From the NCBI GenBank assembly GCA_034096865.1, contig JAWQFJ010009558.1:20001-52500 (forward strand): a DNA stretch of 32,500 bases, read 5' to 3'. The notes beneath the pieces were generated by a model. The model saw only the letters and a list, made by a program, of their open reading frames with translations, was not told the DNA's origin and made no database searches. The first letter of the stretch is position 1. Each line of letters opens with the position of its first letter. A program made the translations under genes and the position numbers. This DNA comes from Theodoxus fluviatilis. Lineage: Eukaryota; Mollusca; Gastropoda; Cycloneritida; Neritidae. Of this stretch, positions 1 through 10,048 are shown piece by piece.

Positions 1-54
<54 letters not shown>
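1..54. repeat. (TC)n dinucleotide tract at window start
   Basis: Pure TC repeat from the first base to about 54, then TTATTTTTATTTG. Its mirror is the (GA)n tract at 25,368-25,427. The tract is cut by the window edge, so its length and the sequence beyond it are unknown. Confidence 0.95.
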
Positions 55-61
<7 letters not shown>

Positions 62-235
62 TATTTGTAGCAATGGTGCCACAGACTGGGGAAGGAATGG
101 AGGAATAGAGATGTATCCACTAATGCTAGAACGTCTAAATATTTGCTGTCCGACCTCGCTTTCCTGCCGCATCTCCTCCATCCTGCACTGTCTGACGTGG
201 AGCAAAGATATCTGATACGGAGCAAGGTACTGTAA
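55..235. other. Unique sequence flanking the minisatellite, no gene seen
   Basis: Short non-repetitive stretch between the TC tract and the 20-bp array, mirrored at about 25,187-25,367. The short open frames on the minus strand here run in from the array and have no coding character. The two copies differ by a few bases; for example, the left copy has GTCCGACCTCGC where the mirror reads GTCCAGACCTCGC. Confidence 0.6.
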
Positions 236-1760
236 AACAAGGCAAAGGTAAAGCAAGGCAAGGTGAGGCAAAGTAAGGCAAGGTGAGGTAAAGCAAGTTA
301 AGGTGAGGTAAAGCAAGGTAAAGTGAGGTAAAGCAAGTCAAGGTGAGGTAAAGCAAGTTAAGGTGAGGTAAAGCAAGTTAAGGTGAGGTAAAGCAAGTCA
401 AGGTGAGGTAAAGCAAGTTAAGGTGAGGTAAAGCAAGGCAAGGTGAGGCAAAGCAAGTCAAGGTGAGGTAAAGCAAGTTAAGGTGAGGTAAAGCAAGGCA
501 AGGTGAGGTAAAGCAAGTCAAGGTGAGGTAAAGCAAGTCAAGGTGAGGTAAAGCAAGGTAAAGTGAGGTAAAGCAAGTTAAGGTGAGGTAAAGCAAGGCA
601 AGGTGAGGTAAAGCAAGGTAAAGTGAGGTAAAGCAAGGTAAAGTGAGGTAAAGCAAGTTAAAGTGAGGTAAAGCAAGTTAAGGTGAGGTAAAGCAAGTTA
701 AGGTGAGGTAAAGCAAGGTAAAGTGAGGTAAAGCAAGTTAAGGTGAGGTAAAGCAAGTTAAGGTGAGGTAAAGCAAGTTAAAGTGAGGTAAAGCAAGTTA
801 AGGTGAGGTAAAGCAAGTTAAGGTGAGGTAAAGCAAGTTAAAGTGAGGTAAAGCAAGTTAAGGTGAGGTAAAGCAAGGCAAGTTGAGGTAAAGCAAGGCA
901 AGGTGAGGTATGGCAAGGTGAGGTAAAGCAAGTCAAGGTGAGGCAAAGCAAGTCAAGGTGAGGTAAAGTATGGCAAGGTGAGGTAAAGCAAGTCAAGGTG
1001 AGATAAAGCAAGTCAAGGTGAGATAAAGCAAAGCAAGGCAAGGTGAGATAAAGCAAGGCAAGGTGAGGTATGGCAATGTGAGGCAAAGCAAGTCAAGGTG
1101 AGATAAAGCAAGTCAAGGTGAGATAAAGCAAGGCAAGGTGAGGTAAAGTATGGGAAGGTGAGATAAAGCAAGTCAAGGTGAGATAAAGCAAAGCAAGGCA
1201 AGGTGAGATAAAGCAAAGCAAGGCAAGGTGAGGTATGGCAATGTGAGGCAAAGCAAGTCAAGGTGAGATAAAGCAAGGCAAGGTGAGATAAAGCAAGGCA
1301 AGGTGAGGTATGGCAATGTGAGGCAACGGAAGTCAAGGTGAGATAAAGCAAGTCAAGGTGAGATAAAGCAAGGCAAGGTGAGGTATGGCAATGTGAGGCA
1401 AAGCAAGTCAAGGTGAGGCAAAGCAAGTCAAGGTGAGGAAAAGTATGGCAAAGTGAGGCAAAGCAAGTCAAGGTGAGATAAAGCAAGGTGAGGTATGGCA
1501 AGGTGAGGTAAAGCAAGTCAAGGTGAGATAAAGCAAGTCAAGGTGAGATAAAGCAAGGCAAGGTGAGGTATGGCAATGTGAGGCAAAGCAAGTCAAGGTG
1601 AGGCAAAGCAAGTCAAGGTGAGGTAAAATATCTCAAATTGAGGAAACGCAAGACAAAGTGAGGTAAAACAAGACAGGATTAGGTAAAGAAAAGCAAGGTG
1701 AGGCAAAACAAGGCAAGATTAGGTAAAGCATGACAATGTGAGGCAATGTGAGGTAAAGGT
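236..1760. repeat. 20-bp minisatellite, subfamily A (left arm)
   Basis: Tandem units of 20 bp with consensus close to GTGAGGTAAAGCAAGTTAAG. Variable positions alternate GTTAAG, GTCAAG, GGCAAG and GGTAAA. Between about 900 and 1,640, units with inserted TATGGCA or GATAAAG segments break the strict 20-bp register. The last units (1,640-1,760) are degenerate. The long minus-strand open frames here (Leu/Thr/Cys/Pro-rich 20-residue repeats) follow from the repeat and are not taken as genes. Confidence 0.93.
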
Positions 1761-1870
1761 GAGACAAAGATAAGCGAAACAAGCCGTGAAAATTTGATAA
1801 AGACACGATTAAGACAAGCCAGGCAACGCAAGGCACGGGGAGGCAAAGCGAGGCTAGGCAAGGCTAGGCA
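1761..1870. repeat. Degenerate junction between minisatellite subfamilies
   Basis: Irregular purine-rich sequence with loose GGCAAGGC/AGGCAAGAC words joins subfamily A to subfamily B. It mirrors about 23,557-23,666. It may be a decayed part of the array. Confidence 0.6.
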
Positions 1871-2935
1871 AGACAACGCAATGTGGGGCAAGACAGCAAT
1901 ATGAGGCAAGAAAAAGCCATGTGGGGCAAGGCAAAGCAATTTGAAGCAAGACAAAGCAATGTGAAGCAAGACAAAGCGATGTGAGGCAAGACAAAGCGAT
2001 GTGAAGCAAGGCAAAGCAATGTGAGGCAAGACAAAGCGATGTGAGGCAAGACAAAGCGATGTGAGGCAAGGCAAAGCGATGTGAAGCAAGAAAAAGCGAT
2101 GTAAAGCAAGGCAAAGCAATGTGAGGCAAGACAAAGCCATGTGAAGCAAGGGAAAGCGATGTGAGGCAAGGCAAAGCGATGTGAGGCAAGACAAATCGGT
2201 GTGAGGCAAGACAAAGCGATGTGAAGCAAGACAAAGCAATGTGAGGCAAGACAAAGCGATGTAAAGCAAGGCAAAGCGATGTGAGGCAAGACAATGCGAT
2301 GTGAGGCAAGACAAAGCCATGTGAAGCAAGCCAAAGTAATGTGAAGCAAGGCAAAGCGATGTGAAGCAAGACAAAGCAATGTCAAGCAAGACAAAGCGAT
2401 GTGAGGCAAGGCAAAGCGATGTGAGGCAAGACAAAGCGATGTGAGGCAAGACAAAGCGATGTGAGGCAAGGCAAAGCGATGTGAGGCAAGACAAAGCGAT
2501 GTGAGGCAAGGCAAAGCGATGTGAGGCATGACAAATCGGTGTGAGACAAGACAAAGCGATGTGAGGCAAGGCAAAGCGATGTGAGGCAAGGCAAAACCAT
2601 GAGAGGCAAGGCGCAACCATGAAAGGCAAGACAAAGCGATGTGAGGCAAGACAAAGCTATGTAAAGCAAGACAAAGCGATCCGAGGCAAAGCAGAGGCAT
2701 GAGAGGCAAGACAAAGCGATGTGAGGCAAGGCAAAGCGATGTGAGGCAAGACAAAGCGATGAGAGGCAAAGTTAAGCGATGTAAGGCAAGACAAAGCGAT
2801 GTGAGGCAAGACAAAGCGATGTGAGGCAAGACAAAGCGATGTGAGGCAAGACAAAGCGATGTGAGGCAAGACAAAGCGATGTGAAGCAAGACAAAGCAAT
2901 GAGAGGCAAAGTTAAGCGATGAAAGGCAATAAAAA
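1871..2935. repeat. 20-bp minisatellite, subfamily B (left arm)
   Basis: Over 50 tandem 20-bp units with consensus close to GATGTGAGGCAAGACAAAGC. It shares the GTGAGGYAARRCAA core with subfamily A, so the two have a common origin. Recurrent variants are GTGAAGCAAG, GGCAAAGCAA and GGTGTGAGGC. The minus strand of the consensus has no stop in any frame, and 20 is not a multiple of 3. All three minus frames are therefore open at once, giving overlapping frames of up to 341 codons that are almost certainly not translated. Confidence 0.94.
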
Positions 2936-3375
2936 GAGCAATGCGCCTAGGCAAAGCGATGCGAGGCAAGACAAAGCTACAGGATGCGATGCAAAGCCAC
3001 ATGAGGCAAGGCAACAGGGTGTGAGGCAAGGCAATGCAATGAGAGGCAAGGCCGGGTAGAGAGAGGGGAAACAAAGTTGGCAAAGGAAGACGAGGCGGAG
3101 TGACAGCAAAGTAAAGCAGGGCAAGACGGGGCAGGGCAGGGCGAAAGAAGGCAGGGCAGTGCCCGGTATCAAACCAAAGGAACGCCTACATAGCTTAGAA
3201 AGGGATGACAAGGCTGGACAACAGGTAAACAAGACAAAAGCAGGCCGGCTCGAAACGCGTCAAGTCAGGGCAGAGCAGGGCGTGGCATGGCAAGGTAGGC
3301 TAGCGAGGGCCCAGTACGGCAAACCACAGCGATGCGAGACAAGGTCCAAGAAGGCAAAGCAAGGCCAGAACGCGA
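2936..3375. repeat. Decaying edge of the minisatellite
   Basis: GGCAAG, GGCAAAGC and GAGGCAAG words persist with falling regularity to about 3,160 and again at 3,280-3,375 (GATGCGAGACAAGG, GGCAAAGCAAGG), directly upstream of the CpG-rich first-exon region. It mirrors 22,052-22,491. No gene is seen. Confidence 0.6.
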
Positions 3376-3379
3376 GGCC

Positions 3380-3849
3380 TTTGCGGCTGTAACGCTTTGC
3401 AAAGGAGAGTTTTCTCCCCTTATTGATCGCTCTTGCTACTGCTGCTGCTGCTGTTCCTGCGCGCACGCTGGTTCGCGGGAAAGCGCTGGTTCGAGATCGA
3501 GGCGAACTGGGGGAGACCTGGCAGCGAGGACCCAAGCCAGTGACAGCGCGTGCTGGCGGGCAAACGAGAGGCAGAGCTGGGGAGAGGCTGAGATAGAGAC
3601 AGACAGGCAGAGCCAGAGAGAGGGAGAGCTACTAGCAGACTTGAGTGGGACTTGCTGTCGACCCACGAAGCTCGGAGTTTACGTCGCCTTAACTTCCAAC
3701 TCGTCGATTTTCACACAGAGAACGTCGTCGTCTTCGTTGTCGTCGTCGTCGTCGTCTGCTTACAGCATCCTGTGTCCTTTCCGTCTCCACTGGGAATTTT
3801 CTTGTGGAGAAGTTTGAAAGAGGAAGAGGGACCAAGAAGCAGGAGACAG
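3380..3849 (+). promoter_or_regulatory. Putative promoter/5' UTR first exon of the receptor gene, left copy
   Basis: A CpG-rich stretch that is not tandemly repeated, with CTG-rich (3,437-3,455) and GTC-rich (3,724-3,757) runs. It ends in CAG followed by GTGTGT at 3,850, an acceptable splice donor. An acceptor-like CTTTGCTTTCAG lies at 6,296-6,307, just before the exon with the receptor start codon. The whole block is conserved in the right arm, and a 161-codon plus-strand frame reads identically there, but that frame has no recognisable domain. The 5' UTR exon role is inferred from the donor/acceptor pair and base composition. The transcription start cannot be placed and no TATA box is evident. 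Confidence 0.35.
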
Positions 3850-5635
3850 GTGTGTTTTCATTCTTCGAATCACTTTTTAAAAAGTGTGCGTTTTCTTTGC
3901 CGAACTTGGAACGTTCGATTTCAGGGATTTCTTGTAGAACGTAAATTTTGCTGTGTTTGTGTCGCCATCGGCGAGTAGTAACATCACTGAACTTTGGGTG
4001 GTTTGAATGTTGTTTGAAACTTCGCCTACTGACTGAGCTTTTTGGCAAAATCCCATGCTGTCAATGCTGGAAGCTCAGTTTTCTGTCTACGGGGAAGATA
4101 ATTGCCACAAACGTACATCAAATCAGACATAAAATTTTGACTGTACAAGTGTTGCTTAACGTAATAAATAAAGTTTCATAAAATTTATTTTGCATGGATA
4201 GAGCACGGAGAAGCGCGCCCTCCAGATTCTGTGTCGTTTAAGAGGTGTGACATGAACTATTGCATCTGTCAACTGGAACAAACCCTTCACACACAGGGAT
4301 GTAGTGTGAACATTCGCCCAGTCACCAGAGGCGAAAATTGCTGCGGATATTGACAAGGGGATTTCAAACTGGTTCCATGGACATTGCGCGACCTTGGAAC
4401 TCATCAGGACCATCACTGTGGAATATTGCCAGCGATCCGAAAGAAACCGTCAAACTTCTCTTCCGCTGAAAAGGGACTTCGTGTCCTCATCCTGGTCGGC
4501 ATCTATGGAGCATCTGCAAATATGGTAACCGATTTTAGACAACTTCTGGCAGGAGATTAACCATATGTATCAGTCATGAAACTTCACGAGATCAATTTCA
4601 TGTAGTTTAATGAAATGGCTCCATGAAGCCGTCTGAAATTGAAAAGTTTTTTTTTCCTCATTCTCTTCTGTCAGCGACTCCAAGTGGCAAGACTGCTGTC
4701 GGCAGTGTTTTCTATGGCAGTTCCTGATAGTGTGACGATGTGTACGGCAGATATTGTGGAAATTACATGGGTTCAAGTAATTTCCGCAATATTGAGGGTG
4801 TTGTCCTCGGCATTGCATCACGCCAGTGACAGGGAAAACGACCTTTGTCCAAAGTGTACTGATGCCATCAGACTCGCGTAACTAATTGGACAGGCCTGTT
4901 CGCTGTTGATGTAATGTCTCCGACAATGCATTTCTGTGATCTGATAAATGCAGAACGTTTTCGGCACATATTCTGGAGACAAAACGGATCAGACCCTCTT
5001 CACTCAACTCTGCTTCTGAAGGAAAATGGCGTTTTCCAGTATTTGGACATTGCTTTGTTTGGAATCCCTCGCCCTTTGCTCCGATTTTGTTTTACCTCTG
5101 GCTTGACACTGGTGTATTGGTTTCATGGGATAACAAAATCATCCGTTTCTTTATCCAAAAGCGGTTGCCTCAGGTTCGTCTAGAGAGAAATCATTTGGGT
5201 TTGATGTGAGTCGTACCCGTACCCCACATTTTCTCGTCAAGACGTCTCTGACACTGATTATCTGTTTCTCATATTACGAAAAGCGCAATAGTTATCCAAG
5301 TTATTTTGTTTGTTATTGCGCCTACTGCAGATTTAACTAGCAAATTTTGTTTCTGAACTCTTACCAAAAATATTGACCTGATAGAGTTCTAGCATGTAAA
5401 CAATTCAATGTCGCAGATTTTGGACATTCACTGGTTCTTTAAAAATAGCATTAGAAAAATTAATGCCTAAGGTAATATATTTAATGATTATTTAAATAGA
5501 TTTAATTAGAAACCATTCTATAAAAATTTAGCTATTGTGTGACAATTTTCGAGACAACCATAAGTTTTATTTGATGGTAACAGTTTTACACCTTTGTTTC
5601 CGCTGTATTACAAAGGAAACGCATGCATGCACTCA

Positions 5636-5768
5636 TATGTACACACACATACGCACACACGCACACATACGCGCGTGCGCAAACACGCATGCACGCACAC
5701 AAACATGTACACGTACATGCTACGCACATACACACGCCCATACGCGCGCGCACGAGCACGCACTCACG

Positions 5769-5857
<89 letters not shown>

Positions 5858-5862
5858 ACAAA
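5636..5862. repeat. (CA)n-rich block with a pure tract
   Basis: Mixed ACAC/ACGC/GCGC alternating purine-pyrimidine sequence leads into about 80 bp of pure (AC)n at 5,772-5,851. Alternating sequence of this kind can adopt Z-DNA. It mirrors about 19,565-19,800, where the pure part reads (GT)n with one TCTG interruption missing on the left. Confidence 0.93.
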
Positions 5863-5998
5863 TACTCGCACACCTCCACTGATTAAGTTTCACCAAACAG
5901 GCGCTTGAACATGAAAACCTGCCTATAGGTGCGCGAGCACACACAAACGTTGATACACACTCTCTGACTCATCTCACCCGCGCGAATACATGCACGCA

Positions 5999-6003
5999 GG
6001 CAC

Positions 6004-6040
<37 letters not shown>

Positions 6041-6165
6041 CACACACACACACACACACACATACACACACGCACAGACATTTATATGTGCGCGCGCACA
6101 CACACACGCACACACACATACACACACACGCACACACATTTATATGTGCGCGCGCACATATATTT
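5999..6165. repeat. (CA)n block with two TTTATATGTGCGCGCGCACA motifs
   Basis: Interrupted CA repeats hold two copies of a self-complementary TATGTGCGCGCGCACATA-type core (about 6,083 and 6,140). The second continues as a full small palindrome. It mirrors about 19,262-19,430. Confidence 0.88.
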
Positions 6166-6307
6166 AGACGTATGTGCAGATACCTCAGGATGTATCGCGC
6201 TCATTCCCATTCACGTTCAACTATTTTCTTAACCAAAGATTTTTTTAAAAATTGAACACAGACAGTGGAGCAGCTCACTGATATTTCTAAAACCGCTTTG
6301 CTTTCAG

Positions 6308-6618
6308 ATGACTCCAACAACACGAGGTGGACCACTGCATGATACGACGATGCCTGCCACAGACGACGGCCTGGACTGAAACCTCACGTCAAGCTGCGGG
6401 GCAAGGCGTCATACATGGCTTTCGACTCGGACCGCCGCCGCCCATCTCTGTGATCTTCCCAGCGGAATCAATTTGAAGGCGACCGACTGCCTCTTGTATG
6501 AGAACGCCGTCAGGACAACTTCGGTTTCAAGAAACCCAAGCCCAGCAGATTTCCTGTCTGTATTTCCCTCTTTAACTTTCTCAAGACGCCATCCCTCCAC
6601 GCTTTCCCCTAACTTAAG
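6308..6618 (+). promoter_or_regulatory. 5' UTR portion of the coding exon with three upstream ORFs, left copy
   Basis: Follows CTTTCAG at 6,301-6,307. Three short ATG-initiated frames precede the receptor start: 6,308-6,379 (23 codons), 6,415-6,453 (12 codons, MAFDSDRRRPSL) and 6,498-6,575 (25 codons). Each ends before the receptor ATG at 6,619. Several uORFs in a leader commonly reduce ribosome access to the main start. That effect is an inference and depends on the splice acceptor being real. The mirror is 18,808-19,118. Confidence 0.4.
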
Positions 6619-7378
6619 ATGGTTGCCTTCTCGACGTCATGGCCCTTCAGGGTCTCTTCCCTCCTCCACCCCTCACCCCGTGCCCCACGTTTGGTCCTGG
6701 TCCTGGGGTACGCCCTGTCCTTGCTGGTGGGCGCGCTCTCCATCACCGTCAACGACCCCGAGACCGGGAACTACACGGTCGTCCAGTACCATCTTCCCGA
6801 AGACGTGGGCAACGTGTCCGTGGAGTGGCTGGGGGGAAAGGACAGAGTGACCGAGGCCCCCCCGCCCCACCCCAAGTCCACCATGTCACCCCCTGAGGAG
6901 GCCACGTCCAGCACCAAGGACGTGGTGGAGCAGTTCCTGGAACTGGTGGAGCAGTACGATCGCAACAAGGACAACTGCACGGCTGGTACGCACTTCAACC
7001 TGGGCAAGGGAGTCATCCGTCAGTACGGTCTGAACCGCTTCAAGAAGCAGGCCTTGGTGGCAGTGAACAGAGCCAACTTTCTCACGAGGATCTGGATGCA
7101 CGGCAGCAGGTCTGTGTTGAGGTCCGAGTACCTGTTCTACACGCAGGTGAGGTCCATGGTGGAGGGGGACCCCGACATCTTCGCGGGGGGCAACTGTTAC
7201 GACCGGTACGAGTTCAAAGACTACTACCTGTTTTGCCCCTTCGCCTACCGCATGCCGGACGGGCGTATCAATGTGAAGGACCTTTCCGTGGAGTACGACT
7301 ATATGGGAAACGACTCGGAGTGGTTCTACTCGGCACGCATGAGGGCGGGACAGCTCTCTGACTTCAACATGACCGTCG
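6619..7378 (+). CDS. GPR158/GPR179-like class C orphan receptor, first coding exon, left copy (partial)
   Basis: The exon encodes 253 residues and ends in a perfect G|GTGAGT donor (GT at 7,379-7,380) after one base of the next codon, so the intron is phase 1. ATG 6,619 is chosen because it is in good context (A at -3, G at +4) and begins a signal-type N-terminus with a hydrophobic run at residues 25-42. A Pro/Ser/Thr-rich linker (about 78-98) follows. Residues about 100-253 resemble the extracellular Cache-type ligand-binding region of the family: RANFLTRIW (151-159), QVRSMVEGDPDIF (176-188), CYDRYEFKDYYLFCPFAYR (193-211) and DSEWFYSARMRA (232-243). Five N-glycosylation sequons lie at N51, N65, N119, N231 and N250, with cysteines at 120, 193 and 206. 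The protein would sit in the plasma membrane. The seven-helix part and all later exons are missing: the intron runs 5.3 kb into the palindrome centre. The family call rests on recalled motifs. An unrelated secreted Cache protein is the alternative. Confidence 0.6.
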
Positions 7379-7412
7379 GTGAGTCTTGGTTTTTCATCTT
7401 CGTGACTGAATT

Positions 7413-7641
<229 letters not shown>

Positions 7642-7939
7642 CGAACATATTATATTGAATAGGTCTCGAGCCCATTTCACTTGTAACACATCTTAATACA
7701 TGATCATACATGAGGAAGGACATCTGTGACACAATTTCAGGTAAAAACCTATTCATCGAGATCGAAATACGCACAGGCGTCTGATCTCCTTTTGAATGCG
7801 TGTAGGAGATACATACTGAGGCTTTTATTTGTTTCTGGTCCTCCGAGGAAAAAAGATCGACCATGGCGCTGTGACCAGAAATTTATCTGCAAGATCTCAA
7901 AATCTTATTCTAATATCCTCATATACCGGGCATTCAAGT

Positions 7940-8051
7940 GAGAGAGAGAGAGAGAGAGAGAGAGGAAAGAGAGAGAGAGAGAGAGAGAGAGAGGAAAGAG
8001 AGAGAGAGAGAGGAAAGAGAGAGAGAGAGGAAAGAGAGAGAGAGAGAGGAA

Positions 8052-8089
<38 letters not shown>

Positions 8090-8107
8090 GAGAGAGAGAG
8101 AGAGAGA
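7940..8107. repeat. (GA)n tract with GGAAAGA interruptions
   Basis: Homopurine tract broken at irregular intervals by GGAAAGA and once by GTGAGA. The mirror (17,322-17,485) lacks the first interruption and has other tract lengths, so this tract has small arm-specific differences. Confidence 0.93.
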
Positions 8108-8109
8108 AC

Positions 8110-9668
8110 AAACGTGAAAACGAATATACGAACGTACGCACCTTCATACACGCGACCTTACTTCTGTGTGGATGCTTGTATGTATGTGCGTATGTCTGTG
8201 TTGCCATGCGTGAGCGCGTGCATCTGTGTGCGTGTTTGTGTGTTTAGTTGTCGCCTACACAGGCATGCGTATGCGAGTAGAAACGCCCTTACCTTAGAAC
8301 TCCATTTCATCGCGTCGTCGGCGGTTTACGAGGAGCACTCAATCATGTGTTTCTCTCTTATCTTCTCGCCGTTTTTCCTTTTCCTCGCTTATCTCTTCTT
8401 TCTCTTATAGGGCCTTGGTCCCTTCCACTCAGTCCACTCCATCTTACTTGTTGTGTTAAAGCCTCGACATCAATTTATCATGATATTCTCGCCTGTCGGC
8501 GACAGCCACGGACTAAAAAAGGAAATCGGCTGAGCAAAATATGATGTGAGTGAATTTGGCAAAATCGAATACGTCTTACTTTTCACCGCGTTAGTTTCGG
8601 GACGGGATCGTCATTTTTATTTGCTGCCCCATTACGCCGGTTGTGGCATGCTTCACTGCGTGTCGGGAAAGAGCGGTATTTCTCACTCGACTGCGGGAAA
8701 AATATCAGAGAAAAATCTCATCCTTCACTATCTCGGCGTGGGCACAATAGCTACGGCTTCCAACACGTGAAACCGCAAGGCTGTGATGAATGCATTAATT
8801 TTACATTCATTTCCATGGAGCGGATGTTCCCTCAACTGTGTCAATGATTCGGAAGAAAGCGCGTGAAACTCTTTCGGGCAGGAGACGCAAACTTGCGCCG
8901 AACAACCGACGACGCAAGCAGACGATCGTAATTACATCTTTCACGCGCTGGTAATACCATTGGCATCTCGTAATGCTGAACTGGAAATCGACAGAGAGAT
9001 TATTTCCCTGTAGATCTCGTTCAACTCCATCCTGGCACGCTGGCGAGAATTCAGCTGCGCCCGTCGGAATGAGTTGCCACGTAACGAAATGGCGCTAACA
9101 TGACCAGCGGACACTGGGTGTGCAGACGTTCACAAGCGGAATTTACGAGCACGGAGACGCTGTCGCTCGCAACGTTACGCGCTGGTTATGTTGTTGCACT
9201 TATTTCTTCATCATATTTGACGCCTGCCCTTCTTGTACTAACTTTGAGAAATAAAGCAAGTCACCACAGCAGAGGGTGAGCTGTGGGCTGGATGTCGCGA
9301 AAAGGTTGCATCCGTGAAGTGAACCGCCAGAGATAACTGCCTGATGTATTTTATCCAAATAATGTAACTGTTGTCCTTCTTTTTGTATAATAAATACAAT
9401 AGTTATTTGCTATGTCCTTATCAACATTTCGACGTTGATGCCTTCTGGAGTTACTTTGCCACTATTGTGGATCTCCGAGAACAGCGATCGACCAAAGCCG
9501 CTCAAAGTTGAGTTTTCTGCTACTGCTCTTTGATGTCAACTTGCTTTTAGATTTTACTTTCTTTTACATCGTCTGTTAGTTCTTGGAATCTGACCGCTCG
9601 CTGCTGACGCTTTTGGTATCACTTTTTTCTTATTTTCAAATGTATTTTCGTCCTCGTATCAAGCTGCA
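8110..9668. other. Unique sequence, no gene recognised (left arm)
   Basis: Mixed composition. Two AATAAA-like words occur on the plus strand (about 9,250 and 9,388). Short frames at 8,546-8,770 and 8,641-8,847 are conserved word for word in the mirror, but they overlap each other and have no domain. The conservation reflects the duplication, not selection. Confidence 0.4.
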
Positions 9669-9733
9669 CCTCCTCCTCCTCCTCCTCCTCCTCCTCCTCC
9701 TCCTCCTCCTCCGCCTCCTCCTCCTCCTCCTTT
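9669..9733. repeat. (CTC)n trinucleotide tract
   Basis: About 60 bp of TCC/CTC repeat with one CGCC interruption. The mirror is (GAG)n at 15,695-15,757. Confidence 0.93.
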
Positions 9734-9746
9734 TCCAGTGATCGGG

Positions 9747-9751
<5 letters not shown>

Positions 9752-9819
<68 letters not shown>
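9752..9819. repeat. (TA)n tract
   Basis: About 68 bp of pure TA. The mirror at 15,608-15,674 is about the same length. It is self-complementary and could extrude as a cruciform within each arm. Confidence 0.95.
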
Positions 9820-9820
<1 letters not shown>

Positions 9821-9974
9821 GAAATCGCCTATGGTGTAATAGTGCCTAAATGAAAACCTAATAGCTTCGAGTGGGGTAGGTAAAACACATTGCGCGATGA
9901 CGTGTTCACAAAGGTGGAAAAATTCACACCCCTGAAGTCGCAAATCACTCTTTTAAAAAAGCGCTGAGCGCAGA

Positions 9975-10024
9975 GCTTCGTTAGCGACAGAACCCTGCCA
10001 GGAAACGTGATTCGATTCCCGTCC
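9975..10024 (+). other. tRNA-like B-box region (possible SINE remnant), left copy
   Basis: GATTCGATTCC at about 10,009-10,019, inside ACGTGATTCGATTCCCGT, fits the RNA polymerase III B box and T-arm pattern. A loose A-box-like TTAGCGACAGAACC lies about 30 bp upstream, which is closer than usual. No complete cloverleaf can be folded by eye. The mirror is about 15,403-15,452 on the minus strand. It may be coincidence. Confidence 0.2.
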
Positions 10025-10048
10025 AGTTGTCATCTGTATAGATAGCAG

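Larger units (their letters stand above)
3850..6307 (+). other. Probable first intron of receptor gene, left copy; no coding seen
   Basis: Lies between the putative donor at 3,850 and the acceptor at 6,306-6,307. It contains AT-rich sequence around 5,280-5,560, two CA-rich blocks (5,636-5,862 and 5,999-6,160), and short open frames with no recognisable domain. The frame near 4,237-4,528 is broken by one extra A in this arm (GCGAAAATTG at about 4,331-4,340), while the right arm is open over 98 codons. Confidence 0.4.

Noticed and set aside
1..54. Telomere or contig-end repeat
   Set aside because: TC dinucleotides are not a TTAGGG-type telomere, and the same tract occurs internally at 25,368-25,427.
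1679..2889. Long overlapping minus-strand frames (316 and 341 codons) of repeated Leu/Ser/His/Cys-rich peptides
   Set aside because: They are translations of a stop-free 20-bp tandem repeat in all three frames at once. They have no start context, signal or domain, and the same happens in the mirror array.
236..2935. CRISPR-like appearance of short regular repeats
   Set aside because: The units are directly tandem with no unique spacers, and the context is eukaryotic.
4914..5183. 89-codon plus-strand frame conserved in both arms
   Set aside because: It lies in the putative intron and has no domain; identity between arms is explained by the duplication and gives no evidence of selection.
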